From assembly GCF_000761215.1 (NCBI RefSeq), contig NZ_CP009438.1, forward strand, positions 310,001-374,000: a stretch of 64,000 bases of DNA, read 5' to 3'. Source of the DNA: Streptomyces glaucescens (lineage in GTDB: Bacteria > Actinomycetota > Actinomycetes > Streptomycetales > Streptomycetaceae). The notes under the pieces are model-generated. The model was not told where the DNA came from. It searched no databases and saw nothing but the letters and a program-made list of their open reading frames with translations. This document shows, in pieces, positions 9,088-16,784 of the stretch (its first letter is position 1; every line of letters starts with the position of its first letter). The position numbers and the translations under genes were made by a program.

Positions 9088-9254
9088 GGCCGGGAGCGCA
9101 GTGCTCGCACCCAGGGCAGGGTGCCCGCACCGGTGCCCGCGCGGTCCGGCCGGCTCCGCGGGCGGTGCCGGCCGTGTGGGCCGACCCGTCGACCGGGTTC
9201 ACCCCCGGTCACCGGCTCAGGTACCGCCCGGAGTCGTGGGACGCCCTGGTCCCC

Positions 9255-9656
9255 TCACGCCGTGCGGGCCATCCGCCGGGGCGCGCGCGTCGCGGACGCC
9301 CTGGTGTCCACCGCACGGACGCGGTAGATCGTCCTGGCGGGATCCACCACCGGGTCGCCCAGGGCGATCCGGCCGGCCCGGTGCAGGGCGTCGCACTCGT
9401 CGGTGGGGAGGGCCACGTAGCAACTGCCCCGGCCGCTGCGGCCGTCGAGCGGCTGCCAGTAGCCGTATCTGCGGCGTCCTCCCGCATGCACGGTCAGGAA
9501 CACGGGTGTCGAGGGGTCGGAGACGATCCGCAGCAGATCGGCGCCGGCGGTGCTGACGGGAGCGAAGGTCCGGCTCCGGTGCGACAGGATCTCCGCCCGT
9601 GCCGTCCGCGGGCGTTCGGTGCCACGTGACAGGGCCGGACCGGGGACGGGCTGCAT
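9255..9656 (-). CDS. conserved hypothetical protein
   Basis: A 133-residue soluble protein. The central part, about residues 45-115, is dense in aromatic and hydrophobic residues (FLTVHAGGRRRYGYWQPLDG, then GSCYVALP), and the ends are basic and low in complexity. It resembles small actinobacterial proteins of unknown function. A good AGGAGG precedes the ATG at 9656 (GAGGAGGCCACTCT). No export signal. No function is proposed. Confidence 0.7.
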   Translation of the reverse strand: MQPVPGPALSRGTERPRTARAEILSHRSRTFAPVSTAGADLLRIVSDPSTPVFLTVHAGGRRRYGYWQPLDGRSGRGSCYVALPTDECDALHRAGRIALGDPVVDPARTIYRVRAVDTRASATRAPRRMARTA

Positions 9657-9764
9657 AGAGTGGCCTCCTCGAGCTGGTCGACCCCAAGCGCCTACCCAGC
9701 TCCGCCGGTGTCGATCAATTTCTTCGCATCATGCAGCACGCCACTGACAAACGGCTCCGCTCGC

Positions 9765-10310
9765 TCAGGCCGTGGGCACCGTGTCCTCATACCCGGTACC
9801 GGCCGCCCTGTACGCCGCGACTCTCGCCTCGACCTGATCGGGGGTCAGGACCTGGTCCTTCACGTGGAGGACGTAGTCGACCTGCTGCTCGTAGGAACGC
9901 GGCGTCGTGGACGGCTGGCCGTCGAGGTCGATCAGCCACTGGTTGAAGTTGATGGACATCGGGCGCTCGGGCAGGTAGGCGGCGTCATGGGTGCCGAAGA
10001 GCCGCCCGTCGACGTAGTACTTGATGGAGCTGCCGTCGATGGTGAGGAGGAGGTCGTGCCAGCCGGCGTGGCTCCGGCGGCTCTCGGTGTGCTGGTTGAC
10101 CGCCTGCCACGGGTCGGGGTGGTAGGTCTCCCAGGAGGTCGTGTTGAGGATGTTGGCCGGTTCGCCCCACCCGCCGTTGGGGAGGTACTCGAAGTCGTAC
10201 TCGGCGCAAGTCGACGGGTTCGCGGATTCTCGGGGTGGGGTCGCGGGGAACCGGAGGGGGACGTGGCGCCCGCTGGCGGAGTAGCCGACGGGTTCGGCCT
10301 TGGGGAACAT
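9765..10310 (-). pseudogene. 5'-truncated secreted glycoside hydrolase/concanavalin-like domain gene
   Basis: About 180 residues remain of a jelly-roll (GH16 or LamG-like) secreted protein: a YDFEYLPNGGWGEP strand with the acidic residues typical of GH16-like active-site strands, then GWHDLLLTIDGSSIKYYVDG and RPMSINFNQWLIDL. No signal peptide, RBS or N-terminal half is present. The recognisable frame stops near 10320, where unrelated sequence begins. An ATG at 10310 exists but has no Shine-Dalgarno. The simplest reading is a gene whose 5' end was deleted or replaced when the neighbouring island arrived. Whether the stump is expressed cannot be told. Confidence 0.65.
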
Positions 10311-10338
10311 CGGTACAGCGGTTGGCAGCTGAGAACGA

Positions 10339-10599
10339 TCATGGTCTGATCGGTGTGATGGTGCTGACGCGGTTCTCGTACTCGCGGCGGGCCTTGCGCT
10401 GGGCCGGAACAGCCGGGACGCCGTGGCCGCCGTCGAGTGGCTGGCAGCGGGCAAGGAGCTGACGGTGCACGGCAGAGACGGCGCTGACGCGCAGGGTGTA
10501 GCCCTGACCGCGCCGTACGGTCGCCCCCTGGTCGAGCACCGCCCGTTCGGCGTCGTCCAGCTCGGTAGTGCGGAGGAAGTCGGCGGCCTTGCCCGGCAT
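10339..10599 (-). CDS. small hypothetical protein, island-associated
   Basis: An 86-residue frame from ATG 10599 with a charged, helical N-terminal half (FLRTTELDDAERAVLDQG) and a basic C-terminus (QRKARREYENRV). It resembles short proteins of unknown function found on Streptomyces mobile DNA, but I cannot name a family. Its stop lies only 29 bp from the break point of the truncated glycosidase gene, and its start lies just inside a 27-bp repeat that recurs at 13232. Translation is uncertain because no clear RBS is seen. Confidence 0.45.
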   Translation of the reverse strand: MPGKAADFLRTTELDDAERAVLDQGATVRRGQGYTLRVSAVSAVHRQLLARCQPLDGGHGVPAVPAQRKARREYENRVSTITPIRP

Positions 10600-10604
10600 G
10601 TCTA

Positions 10605-10631
10605 GGCCCTGTTCTCGTATAGCCACGGCCA
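10605..10631. repeat. left copy of a 27-bp direct repeat
   Basis: The 17-mer GGCCCTGTTCTCGTATA is identical to positions 13232-13248, and the match extends to 27 bp with 2 mismatches. The two copies lie 2.6 kb apart in the same orientation and bracket the AraC, cupin and SGNH genes. Confidence 0.8.
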
Positions 10632-10748
10632 ACGGACATGCGCTGTATGACGGGGTGCCGGTAAGAACCGCGACACCAGCCGCAAACGGCGGTGATCAGT
10701 CCTTGGATGGTGATCTTCCTGGGCTGGGCGGCTCGTACACTGACGAAA

Positions 10749-11585
10749 ATGGAGGACCACACGGCCACCGGGATCGGTGCACGTCCGGCGCCCCTCTTGC
10801 GGGAGTACGTCGACTCGTATGTCGGCTTCGACCTCCGCGGGCTCCCGACGGGGGTGCACTGCGGCCCGCCGGGCCGCGCGCTCACTGCGGTGATCAGCCT
10901 GGCAGATCCTTTGGAGGTGGCGGCGGGCGTTGACGACGGGTCACCGGTCACCCGATTCGGCAGCGTGGCCGGCGGTCTGATGTGCCGGTCCGTCGCGATT
11001 CGCCACGACGGACGCCAGCAAGGTGTTCAGGTATCGCTGACACCGCTCGGGGCCCGGGCTATCTACGGCATGCCCGCCGCCGAGCTCGCCCACCGACTGG
11101 TCCCACTTGACGAGCTTCTCGGAGCGCTTGCCGTCGAACTGGTCGACCGGCTCCGATCGGCGACAACATGGGCGGTGCGGTTCACCGCGCTGGACGAATT
11201 GCTCCTCCGAGCTGTCGGCCGTGGCGCCTGCGGCGACCATGTGCGCTGGGTGCGCCCCGAGGTAGCGGAGGCATGGCGCCGCCTCGTCGCCGCGCGGGGT
11301 TGCGTCCAGGTTGGTGCGGTCGCCGCGGAACTCGGCTGGAGCCGTCGGTACCTCACCGAGCGGTTTCGCGGTGAGGTGGGCCTGTCGCCGAAGACCTTCG
11401 CCCGAGTCTTGCGCTTCGAGCACGCGCACGAACTGGCGTCGGCGCAGGACCCGCTCCCGTGGGGCGATGTGGCAACCGTCTCTGGCTACGCCGACCAGGC
11501 CCATCTCGTTCGGGACTGGCGCAAGTTCACGGGCCGATCACCGACGGCCTGGCGTCGCAGCGAAGTCCTCCTCGGAGCCAGGTAG
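10749..11585 (+). CDS. AraC-family transcriptional regulator
   Basis: A 278-residue regulator. The N-terminal 150 residues form a sensor-type region seen in AraC proteins of actinobacteria. The C-terminal 100 residues carry two helix-turn-helix motifs: VGAVAAELGWSRRYLTERFR, and further on the DVATVSGYADQAHLVRDWRK segment. The second contains the usual GYADQAH...F signature and is followed by TGRSPTAWR. The start ATG 10749 is preferred over 10692, since it opens a normal domain and avoids a hydrophobic extension. It sits upstream of, and in the same direction as, a cupin and an SGNH hydrolase gene, which it may control. Confidence 0.9.
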   Translation: MEDHTATGIGARPAPLLREYVDSYVGFDLRGLPTGVHCGPPGRALTAVISLADPLEVAAGVDDGSPVTRFGSVAGGLMCRSVAIRHDGRQQGVQVSLTPLGARAIYGMPAAELAHRLVPLDELLGALAVELVDRLRSATTWAVRFTALDELLLRAVGRGACGDHVRWVRPEVAEAWRRLVAARGCVQVGAVAAELGWSRRYLTERFRGEVGLSPKTFARVLRFEHAHELASAQDPLPWGDVATVSGYADQAHLVRDWRKFTGRSPTAWRRSEVLLGAR

Positions 11586-11667
11586 CCGCCAACCGTCTGC
11601 CCGTCGCGTCGGCTTCTCTTCCCTTTTCTTCAAGACCGCCCGATCGCTGGCGTAGACGATTGTCGGC

Positions 11668-12138
11668 ATGAGACTCGTCAACCACGAACACAATGCCATG
11701 GACCTGCGGACCACCCCCGTGCACCTCGGACTGGGATCGAGAGCGAAACCCGTCGAGGGCTTCACCTGGGACCCGAAGGTGCTCCAGGCCTACAGCGCCG
11801 CGGTCGCGGCAGACGGCGCCGAGGGCCGGATGGTGACGATCTTCGACGGCGACGGGCTCGGCGACCATTGGGAGAGCCACCCTGCAGGCGACGAACTGGT
11901 CGTTTGCCTCAGCGGGTCCGCGACGGTCACCCGCGAAGTGGACGGGGTCCCCGACCGCGTTCTGCTCGGGCCGGGCGAGGCCACCATCAACCCGGCCGGG
12001 GTATGGCACGTGGTCGACATGGAGGGGCCGACGTCCATCCTGGCCATCACTGCGACCCTCGGCACCGACCACCGTCCTCGGACCGACACCCGCCCGACCG
12101 AACGCGTCGGCACGCCCAGCCCGGAGGAAGCGCCGTGA
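11668..12138 (+). CDS. cupin-domain protein
   Basis: A 156-residue single cupin. The first motif is degenerate (GDHWESHPAGDELVVCLSG: His, then Glu), and the second reads GPGEATINPAGVWHVVDM with its His in place, so a metal site is likely. Small cupins of this type are isomerases, dioxygenases or sugar-binding proteins. The reaction is unknown here. Its TGA overlaps the GTG start of the SGNH hydrolase gene by 4 bp, showing translational coupling and a shared pathway. The ATG at 11668 lacks a strong RBS; ATG 11698 is an alternative. Confidence 0.85.
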   Translation: MRLVNHEHNAMDLRTTPVHLGLGSRAKPVEGFTWDPKVLQAYSAAVAADGAEGRMVTIFDGDGLGDHWESHPAGDELVVCLSGSATVTREVDGVPDRVLLGPGEATINPAGVWHVVDMEGPTSILAITATLGTDHRPRTDTRPTERVGTPSPEEAP

Positions 12139-12854
12139 CGACACGCATCGCGTGCCTCGGCGACAGCCTCACCCGCGCGCAGTTCAGCGTCGACTACCTG
12201 GATCTTCTCGGACGACGCCGCCCTCCCGGTGACGTGCAGCTTGCCCGTTTCGGCGTCAACGGCGACTTCGCCCACAACCTCTTGCAGCGCCTCGATGCTG
12301 TCGTCACGAACCCACCTGATGTGATCACCGTGTTGATCGGTACCAACGACGCCCGAGCGAGCCTTGCCGGCTACCCCGTCGAGCAGGCCATGAAGCGCAA
12401 ACAGCTCCCCGATCGCCCGTCGGCAGGCTGGTTCCAACAGTGCCTGGGAGCCGTCGTCGCACGGCTGCGAGCGGAGACCGACGCGACGATCGGTCTGCTG
12501 TCGCTACCGGTACTCGGCCAACAACTCGACGGAGCAGCGGCACAGGCATCGCAGGCGTACAGCCGGATGATCGCCGAGGTCGCCGCCACCAACGAGGTGG
12601 CCTACCTTCCGCTCCACGAACGCCAGATCGAGGAACTGCGCCAAGCGGACCCGCCGCCGATTCCATACCGGGAGATGACGCCCGCAGCGGCCGTCGGCGT
12701 CCTCGTCCAGCACACAGTGCTGCGCCGCAGCCTCGACACGATCTCGCGGCGGCGAGGTCTCGTGCTCACGACCGACCACATCCACCAGAACAGCCGCGGC
12801 GCCACCCTTATCGCTGAGGTCATCGACGCCGGCCTGCTGACCCAGAGCGCGTAG
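12135..12854 (+). CDS. SGNH/GDSL-family hydrolase
   Basis: A 239-residue esterase-type enzyme without signal peptide. Block I has CLGDSLT with the nucleophilic Ser at about residue 12, block III has IGTNDAR with the Asn, and block V has the TTDHIHQN segment supplying the catalytic Asp and His. A triad plus oxyanion hole is therefore complete. The GTG at 12135 overlaps the upstream cupin stop (GTGA) and has GGAGGAAG 5 bp before it. Together with the cupin it could modify an acylated small molecule or sugar. No close characterised relative comes to mind. Confidence 0.88.
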   Translation: MTTRIACLGDSLTRAQFSVDYLDLLGRRRPPGDVQLARFGVNGDFAHNLLQRLDAVVTNPPDVITVLIGTNDARASLAGYPVEQAMKRKQLPDRPSAGWFQQCLGAVVARLRAETDATIGLLSLPVLGQQLDGAAAQASQAYSRMIAEVAATNEVAYLPLHERQIEELRQADPPPIPYREMTPAAAVGVLVQHTVLRRSLDTISRRRGLVLTTDHIHQNSRGATLIAEVIDAGLLTQSA

Positions 12855-13231
12855 CTGGTTCCGGCGCCCGGCCAGTCGGATGCCGTCTACCGCGCGGAGG
12901 TGGCATCCGAACCAGGCCTACGCCATCCGGCTCGTCTGGCTGCGTGACCACCGCGAGGACACCTGGGTCACGGTCCCGCGGCGGCTGCTGTCGTCGACCG
13001 CGACCCCATTCGGCGAGCCGGTGGCTCTGTCGATGACGAGGAGCAGCGTTTCTCGGGCAGTTCGGGAGGCACTGCCCGTGCTGGATGTCGATGGCTTCGG
13101 GCAGCAGCTCGGTGCCGATCGGTAAGACGCCGTGTGCTGCTCGTCCGAGGCCCGGGACAAAAGCGCTGGCTACGGGCGCAGGTTGCGGCCCCGTCCCGTC
13201 ATGCCGAGTACCGGCAGGCACCTTCCGTTCT

Positions 13232-13258
13232 GGCCCTGTTCTCGTATAACTACGGCCA
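13232..13258. repeat. right copy of the 27-bp direct repeat
   Basis: Partner of 10605-10631: 17 bp identical, then A-C-T-ACGGCCA against G-C-C-ACGGCCA. No target duplication or transposase was recognised next to it. Confidence 0.8.
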
Positions 13259-13305
13259 GGTGGCGTGTACCACTGCGTAATGCTCAGGGCTGCGGTGAGA
13301 GATGC

Positions 13306-13330
13306 CGCAGTAAATACCGGATTTACTGCG
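13306..13330. repeat. 25-bp perfect palindrome with a third half-site nearby
   Basis: Ten-base arms CGCAGTAAAT and ATTTACTGCG flank a 5-bp ACCGG centre. The same ATTTACTGCG half-site recurs at 13399-13408. It is AT-rich in a GC-rich setting, so it may be an operator, a recombinase core or a transposon end. Confidence 0.7.
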
Positions 13331-13411
13331 ACGGAGCCCCTGCCGTGATCATCGCGACCTGCGGCGGGGCAATCCGGCCGCCAGGGCGAGGTGTACGCAT
13401 TTACTGCGGCT

Positions 13412-13843
13412 TCACTGTGCTGACCACGTGCGAAGTCGCATCGAGATCAACTCATCGCCCCTTTGGTGCGTACCTCGGCTGTACCCGGGGTTCGGGACTG
13501 CCGATCTGGCTTGGGTGGGCTCTGGCCCGAATCGGTGGGGGTGGGCTGCTCTGACGTACTTCAGTGCGGTCGTGTCGGAGATCCCGAAGACGCGCATCAG
13601 GTGCACGGGGTCGGCAGTTTCGTGTGCCTCATCGAGCAGCCGGTCGATGCGGAGCCTCCGGGGCTGGATACCGAGCTTTCTGAACACCAACCGCAGCCCG
13701 TCCTTGGACACCGGAGGGCCGTTGGGGTCGACCGCGGTGACCGCTACCGCATCGTCTCGCGCCTGAAGCTTGCCGCTGACGCGGCACCCGCCGGGCCGCC
13801 GGCCGGGCACCACCCGGGCATGCCGCCCGGCGACCTCCCCCAC
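13412..13843 (-). pseudogene. integrase-like gene fragment (C-terminal part)
   Basis: The recognisable part, about residues 40-130 of the frame, reads like the C-terminal end of site-specific recombinase genes on Streptomyces mobile elements: PVSKDGLRLVFRKLGIQPRR, then RIDRLLDEAHETADPVHLMR, then a helix-turn-helix-like VFGISDTTALKYVRAAHP. The upstream catalytic region with Arg and Tyr motifs is missing, and no start with an RBS is seen. I take it as the remnant of an integrated element. The family call is from memory of similar sequences and is uncertain. Confidence 0.45.
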
Positions 13844-13976
13844 GGCACCCCGGTGACGGCCTCGACCCTCGGAGACGTGCAGGGGTAGACGCGTCCCGTC
13901 CTCGAGTCAGGAGGTTGCGCCGGTCGCAGCCCGGCCGTTCCGTGCCCGCCGGCGTCGCCCGCCGGCGGTGACGGTC

Positions 13977-15113
13977 TCACCTGCCGACGGAGACGCCGAA
14001 CTCCGCTTCGACGACCTGGAAGAGGACGTCCCAGGACTTCCACTCGGTGTTCGTCTGCAGGGAGACGGCATGAGCGCCGTCGGCGGTGCTCACGGTGTAG
14101 AAGAGGCATCCCCAGTAGCTGCCGCCCACACCGCGCAGCGTCAGGCCGTCCGTCGCCGCCTCGTCGAACTCGAACACACCGAGTCCGTACCGGGCGTACG
14201 GCATCCAGTTGCCGTCCTCGGTGGAGACCGTGGTCCACATCGCGCGATGCTGGGCCGCGGGCAGCAGTGTTCCGCCGGCCAGCGCACCGACGACTTCGAG
14301 CATGTCCCCGGTGGTCGAGATGACGTTTCCGGGCACCCACGAGGTGTTGAACTCGGTGACGTCGAGGGGTTCCAGTCCGGGTTCCTCCATCACCGACTCC
14401 CAGTTCTCCGGGGTGACCGCGGCCGGGTCGGTGCCGTCCTTGTAGAACAGCGTCGAGTAGGCCCGCGGGTGGGGATCGGGGTACCCGGTGTCCTCGGCGG
14501 GACGTACATAGGTGCGGGTCAGGCCGAGCGGCCGGACGATCCTCCGGTCGATCTCCTCGGCGAGGCTGTTGCCGGTGACCTTCTCGATGACGGCTTCGGC
14601 GAGGTGGAAGCCGCCGTTGGAGTACTCGAAGCGCTCCCCGGGCCCGCCGACCGGCGGCCGGGACACCGTCATCCTGAGCAGGTCGTCGGTGGACAGGCCG
14701 GTGAAGCGGTGCCGGAGGAAGGCGGCACGGGTGGCGTACCGGCTGGTCAGTTCCGGTGCCAGGCCGGTGGAGAACAGGCCGCTGGTGTTGCTGAGCAGAT
14801 GCCTGATGGTGATCCGGTCGCCGTCGTAGCCGTTGCGGTTCAGCACGCCCGGGAGCCAGGTGTTCACCGGGTCGTCGATGCTCAGCCTGCCCTCGGCTTC
14901 GAGGGCCAGCAGCACGGTGGCGATGAAGGCTTTGCCGCCGCTGCCGATGTGCGCGTACTCCCCCGGCCGACGCGGACGTCCCGTCACCATGTCGGCCACA
15001 CCGGCGGCGCCGAACCACCTCCGGTCCCCGTCCCTGACGTCCGCCACGATGCCGGGGATCCGTAATTCGGTCACTGCCCGGTCCAGCACCCGCTGAACAC
15101 CGGTCTCGTTCAT
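13977..15113 (-). CDS. beta-lactamase-fold serine hydrolase (class C-like)
   Basis: A 378-residue penicillin-binding-protein-like hydrolase. The nucleophile motif SxxK is SGGK at residues 58-61 and YxN is Tyr164-Ser-Asn166, followed by a long C-terminal part with GVGGSYWG near the place of the third motif. There is no signal peptide, so it is more likely a cytosolic esterase or D-aminopeptidase than a secreted beta-lactamase. The start ATG 15113 is placed after GGCAGGAG; GTG 15122 is too close to that RBS. It is divergent from a MarR/GbsR-like regulator gene, with an operator-like region between them. Confidence 0.88.
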   Translation of the reverse strand: MNETGVQRVLDRAVTELRIPGIVADVRDGDRRWFGAAGVADMVTGRPRRPGEYAHIGSGGKAFIATVLLALEAEGRLSIDDPVNTWLPGVLNRNGYDGDRITIRHLLSNTSGLFSTGLAPELTSRYATRAAFLRHRFTGLSTDDLLRMTVSRPPVGGPGERFEYSNGGFHLAEAVIEKVTGNSLAEEIDRRIVRPLGLTRTYVRPAEDTGYPDPHPRAYSTLFYKDGTDPAAVTPENWESVMEEPGLEPLDVTEFNTSWVPGNVISTTGDMLEVVGALAGGTLLPAAQHRAMWTTVSTEDGNWMPYARYGLGVFEFDEAATDGLTLRGVGGSYWGCLFYTVSTADGAHAVSLQTNTEWKSWDVLFQVVEAEFGVSVGR

Positions 15114-15166
15114 GCGCGCCACCGCTCCTGCCCTGTTCGAGTATCTGCACGACTCGGCGAAAATTA

Positions 15167-15270
15167 CGTTGCATACACGATCTCGTCAATCATGTATGTG
15201 TGAAGCAATGGATGAAGATGCAGGCCAGCGCGGACAGTTCGTTGCACGACCCCTCCCTGTTAATGCAACG
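15167..15270. promoter_or_regulatory. divergent promoter region with repeated CGTTGCA motif
   Basis: The motif CGTTGCAT at 15167-15174 is repeated as CGTTGCA at 15240-15246 and, inverted, as ATGCAACG at 15263-15270. CATACA at 15172-15177 also forms an inverted repeat with TGTATG at 15193-15198. The region is AT-rich for this genome and lies between the divergent hydrolase and regulator genes. Confidence 0.55.
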
Positions 15271-15325
15271 GTAGGGGTGTGCCGACCTGTTGACGCGACA
15301 TACCGACCGACAGACAAGGACACCG

Positions 15326-16051
15326 ATGCCTGGACGAAGGCTCACCCGGCAGGACCGGCGGGAGATCGCCGCGGGACTGCGCGACGGGCACACCTACGCC
15401 GCCATAGCCCGCCGGCTCGGACGGCCGACCTCGACCGTCACCCGGGAGGTGATGCGCAACGGCGGGCCGGCCGACTACCACGCCGACCGGGCGCACCAGG
15501 CCGGCAAGCGAGTGGTGCGGCGCCGGACCACGCACGAACCGGCGGCACCCTCACCGGACGGCGCCGGCCTCGCCGGCCGTGACCCGCGGGTGGTGGAGGA
15601 CGTGAGCGCGCACATCACGGACCTGTTCGTCCGGTCCGGGCTCCAGCGGATGGCGGCCAGGGTGCTCGCCGCACTCCTCACCACCGACAGCGGCAGCCTC
15701 ACCTCGGCGGAACTCGTGCGGCGTCTCGGCGTCAGCCCCGCCGCCGTCTCCAAGGCCGTCGGCCTCCTGGAGGCGATGGGGGTCGTCCACCGCCGGCGCG
15801 ACACCCGCCGCCGCGCGGAGCGCTACGCCATCGGCGACGACGTGTGGTTCCAGGCCATCATGGCCGGTGCACGCACCGACACCCGGATCGCCGCCGCCTC
15901 GGCGCGCAGCGCGCAGGCCCTCGGCCCCGCCACGCCCGCCGGTGCGCGGCTGGAGAACCTGAGCAGGTTCCTGCACCGCGTCAGCGAGGACCTGGTCCGC
16001 TCGGCCGAGCACTGGGGCCGCGTCTACTTCACCCGTCCGCCGGCCGGCTGA
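15326..16051 (+). CDS. MarR/GbsR-like regulator with an extra N-terminal helix-turn-helix
   Basis: A 241-residue regulator with two DNA-binding modules. Residues 1-50 carry an IS30/homeodomain-like helix-turn-helix (LTRQDRREIAAGL, then YAAIARRLGRPTSTVTREV). Residues about 90-180 form a winged helix of the MarR/GbsR type (LTSAELVRRLGVSPAAVSKA, then a basic wing RRRDTRRRAERYAI). A helical tail follows. The ATG at 15326 is chosen for its AAGGA RBS. It is transcribed away from the serine hydrolase gene and probably represses it and itself through the repeats between them. The double DNA-binding layout recurs in Streptomyces. Confidence 0.87.
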   Translation: MPGRRLTRQDRREIAAGLRDGHTYAAIARRLGRPTSTVTREVMRNGGPADYHADRAHQAGKRVVRRRTTHEPAAPSPDGAGLAGRDPRVVEDVSAHITDLFVRSGLQRMAARVLAALLTTDSGSLTSAELVRRLGVSPAAVSKAVGLLEAMGVVHRRRDTRRRAERYAIGDDVWFQAIMAGARTDTRIAAASARSAQALGPATPAGARLENLSRFLHRVSEDLVRSAEHWGRVYFTRPPAG

Positions 16052-16349
16052 GCGCCCCGCCACCGCAGCCGCCGCGCTCCGGGCCCGTGGTCCGGGACGT
16101 ACGGAACAGCCCTGCGGGCGGTCCGCGACGGTCCCGCGGGCCGCCACCGGCCCACCGCGTGAACGGCGGCCTGCGTCGGCATGGACGGTGCGGACGGGGG
16201 TAGGTGGTGCGGCGTCGGTCCGCGGGCGGACGTTCGAGCGGGAGCGGGGCGACGGCGGCGGCGCCGTCGGGTGCGGCGGGCCCGGGAGGAGATGCGTCAT
16301 CGGTCGTACCGCGGTGCGACCGATGGCGCCGGAAGAAGGAGAGTCCGCG
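16052..16349. other. intergenic, no gene seen
   Basis: About 300 bp of very GC-rich sequence without a convincing frame. It must carry the promoter of the downstream GvpU-like gene, for which no hexamers could be picked out. Confidence 0.4.
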
Positions 16350-16763
16350 GTGACGGAAGGCCCGAGCCAGGCTGCCGGCGAGAGCACTGGTCCCGACATC
16401 GACGCGCACCTGGAGATCCTGCTGCGGCTCGTCGAGGCGCAGCCCGACGCCAGCATGGCGATCTGCCTGACCACTCCGGGCGGCATCATCGGCGGGCACC
16501 TGGTCGCCGCCCGGACATGGGCGGAGCGCTGGGAGGCGGCGGTGCGGGATGCCGGTGTGGCCCGGCAGGCGGCGCCGATGGCTCAGTTGCCGCAGATGGT
16601 ACAGGCGGCGCAGCCCCACGGTGAGGCCTCGGACCGCGGACTGCACCGGTTCCTGCACCTGGTGGACGTCACCTTCATGTCCGTTCCCGGCGCCCCCACC
16701 GCGTCGGTGTGGCGCGGACGGGTCGGCGACGTCTGCGGGTGGTCGCTGGGCGCCCCCTCCTGA
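16350..16763 (+). CDS. GvpU-like protein
   Basis: A 137-residue protein whose pattern fits the gas-vesicle accessory family GvpU: a helical start (DAHLEILLRLVEA), a beta pair with AICLTTPGGIIGGHLVAART, an aromatic helix, and an end with FLHLVDVTF, then VWRGRVGDVCGWSLG. In GvpU the same ITL...G.I.SG.LI core and a W-R-G-R-(x)4-G-(W/F)-LG end are seen. The role of GvpU is not well defined, and no gas-vesicle structural gene lies in this window. The GTG start at 16350 follows AAGGAG; an in-frame ATG at 16323 is possible. It converges on the kinase gene with a 21-bp gap. Confidence 0.55.
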   Translation: MTEGPSQAAGESTGPDIDAHLEILLRLVEAQPDASMAICLTTPGGIIGGHLVAARTWAERWEAAVRDAGVARQAAPMAQLPQMVQAAQPHGEASDRGLHRFLHLVDVTFMSVPGAPTASVWRGRVGDVCGWSLGAPS

Positions 16764-16784
16764 CCCGGCAGCCGGTGAGCGGCA

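Larger units (their letters stand above)
12855..13411. other. gene-poor stretch with repeats, likely insertion debris
   Basis: Some 560 bp with no frame of convincing protein composition on either strand. A minus-strand segment near 12960-13130 could be a decayed gene, but I cannot assign it. The stretch holds the right copy of the 27-bp direct repeat and a 25-bp palindrome. Its AT-richer patches differ from neighbouring core DNA. Confidence 0.5.

Noticed and set aside
12820..13221. Overlapping frames on both strands around 12.9-13.2 kb
   Set aside because: None has a start with RBS or recognisable motif; treated as debris.
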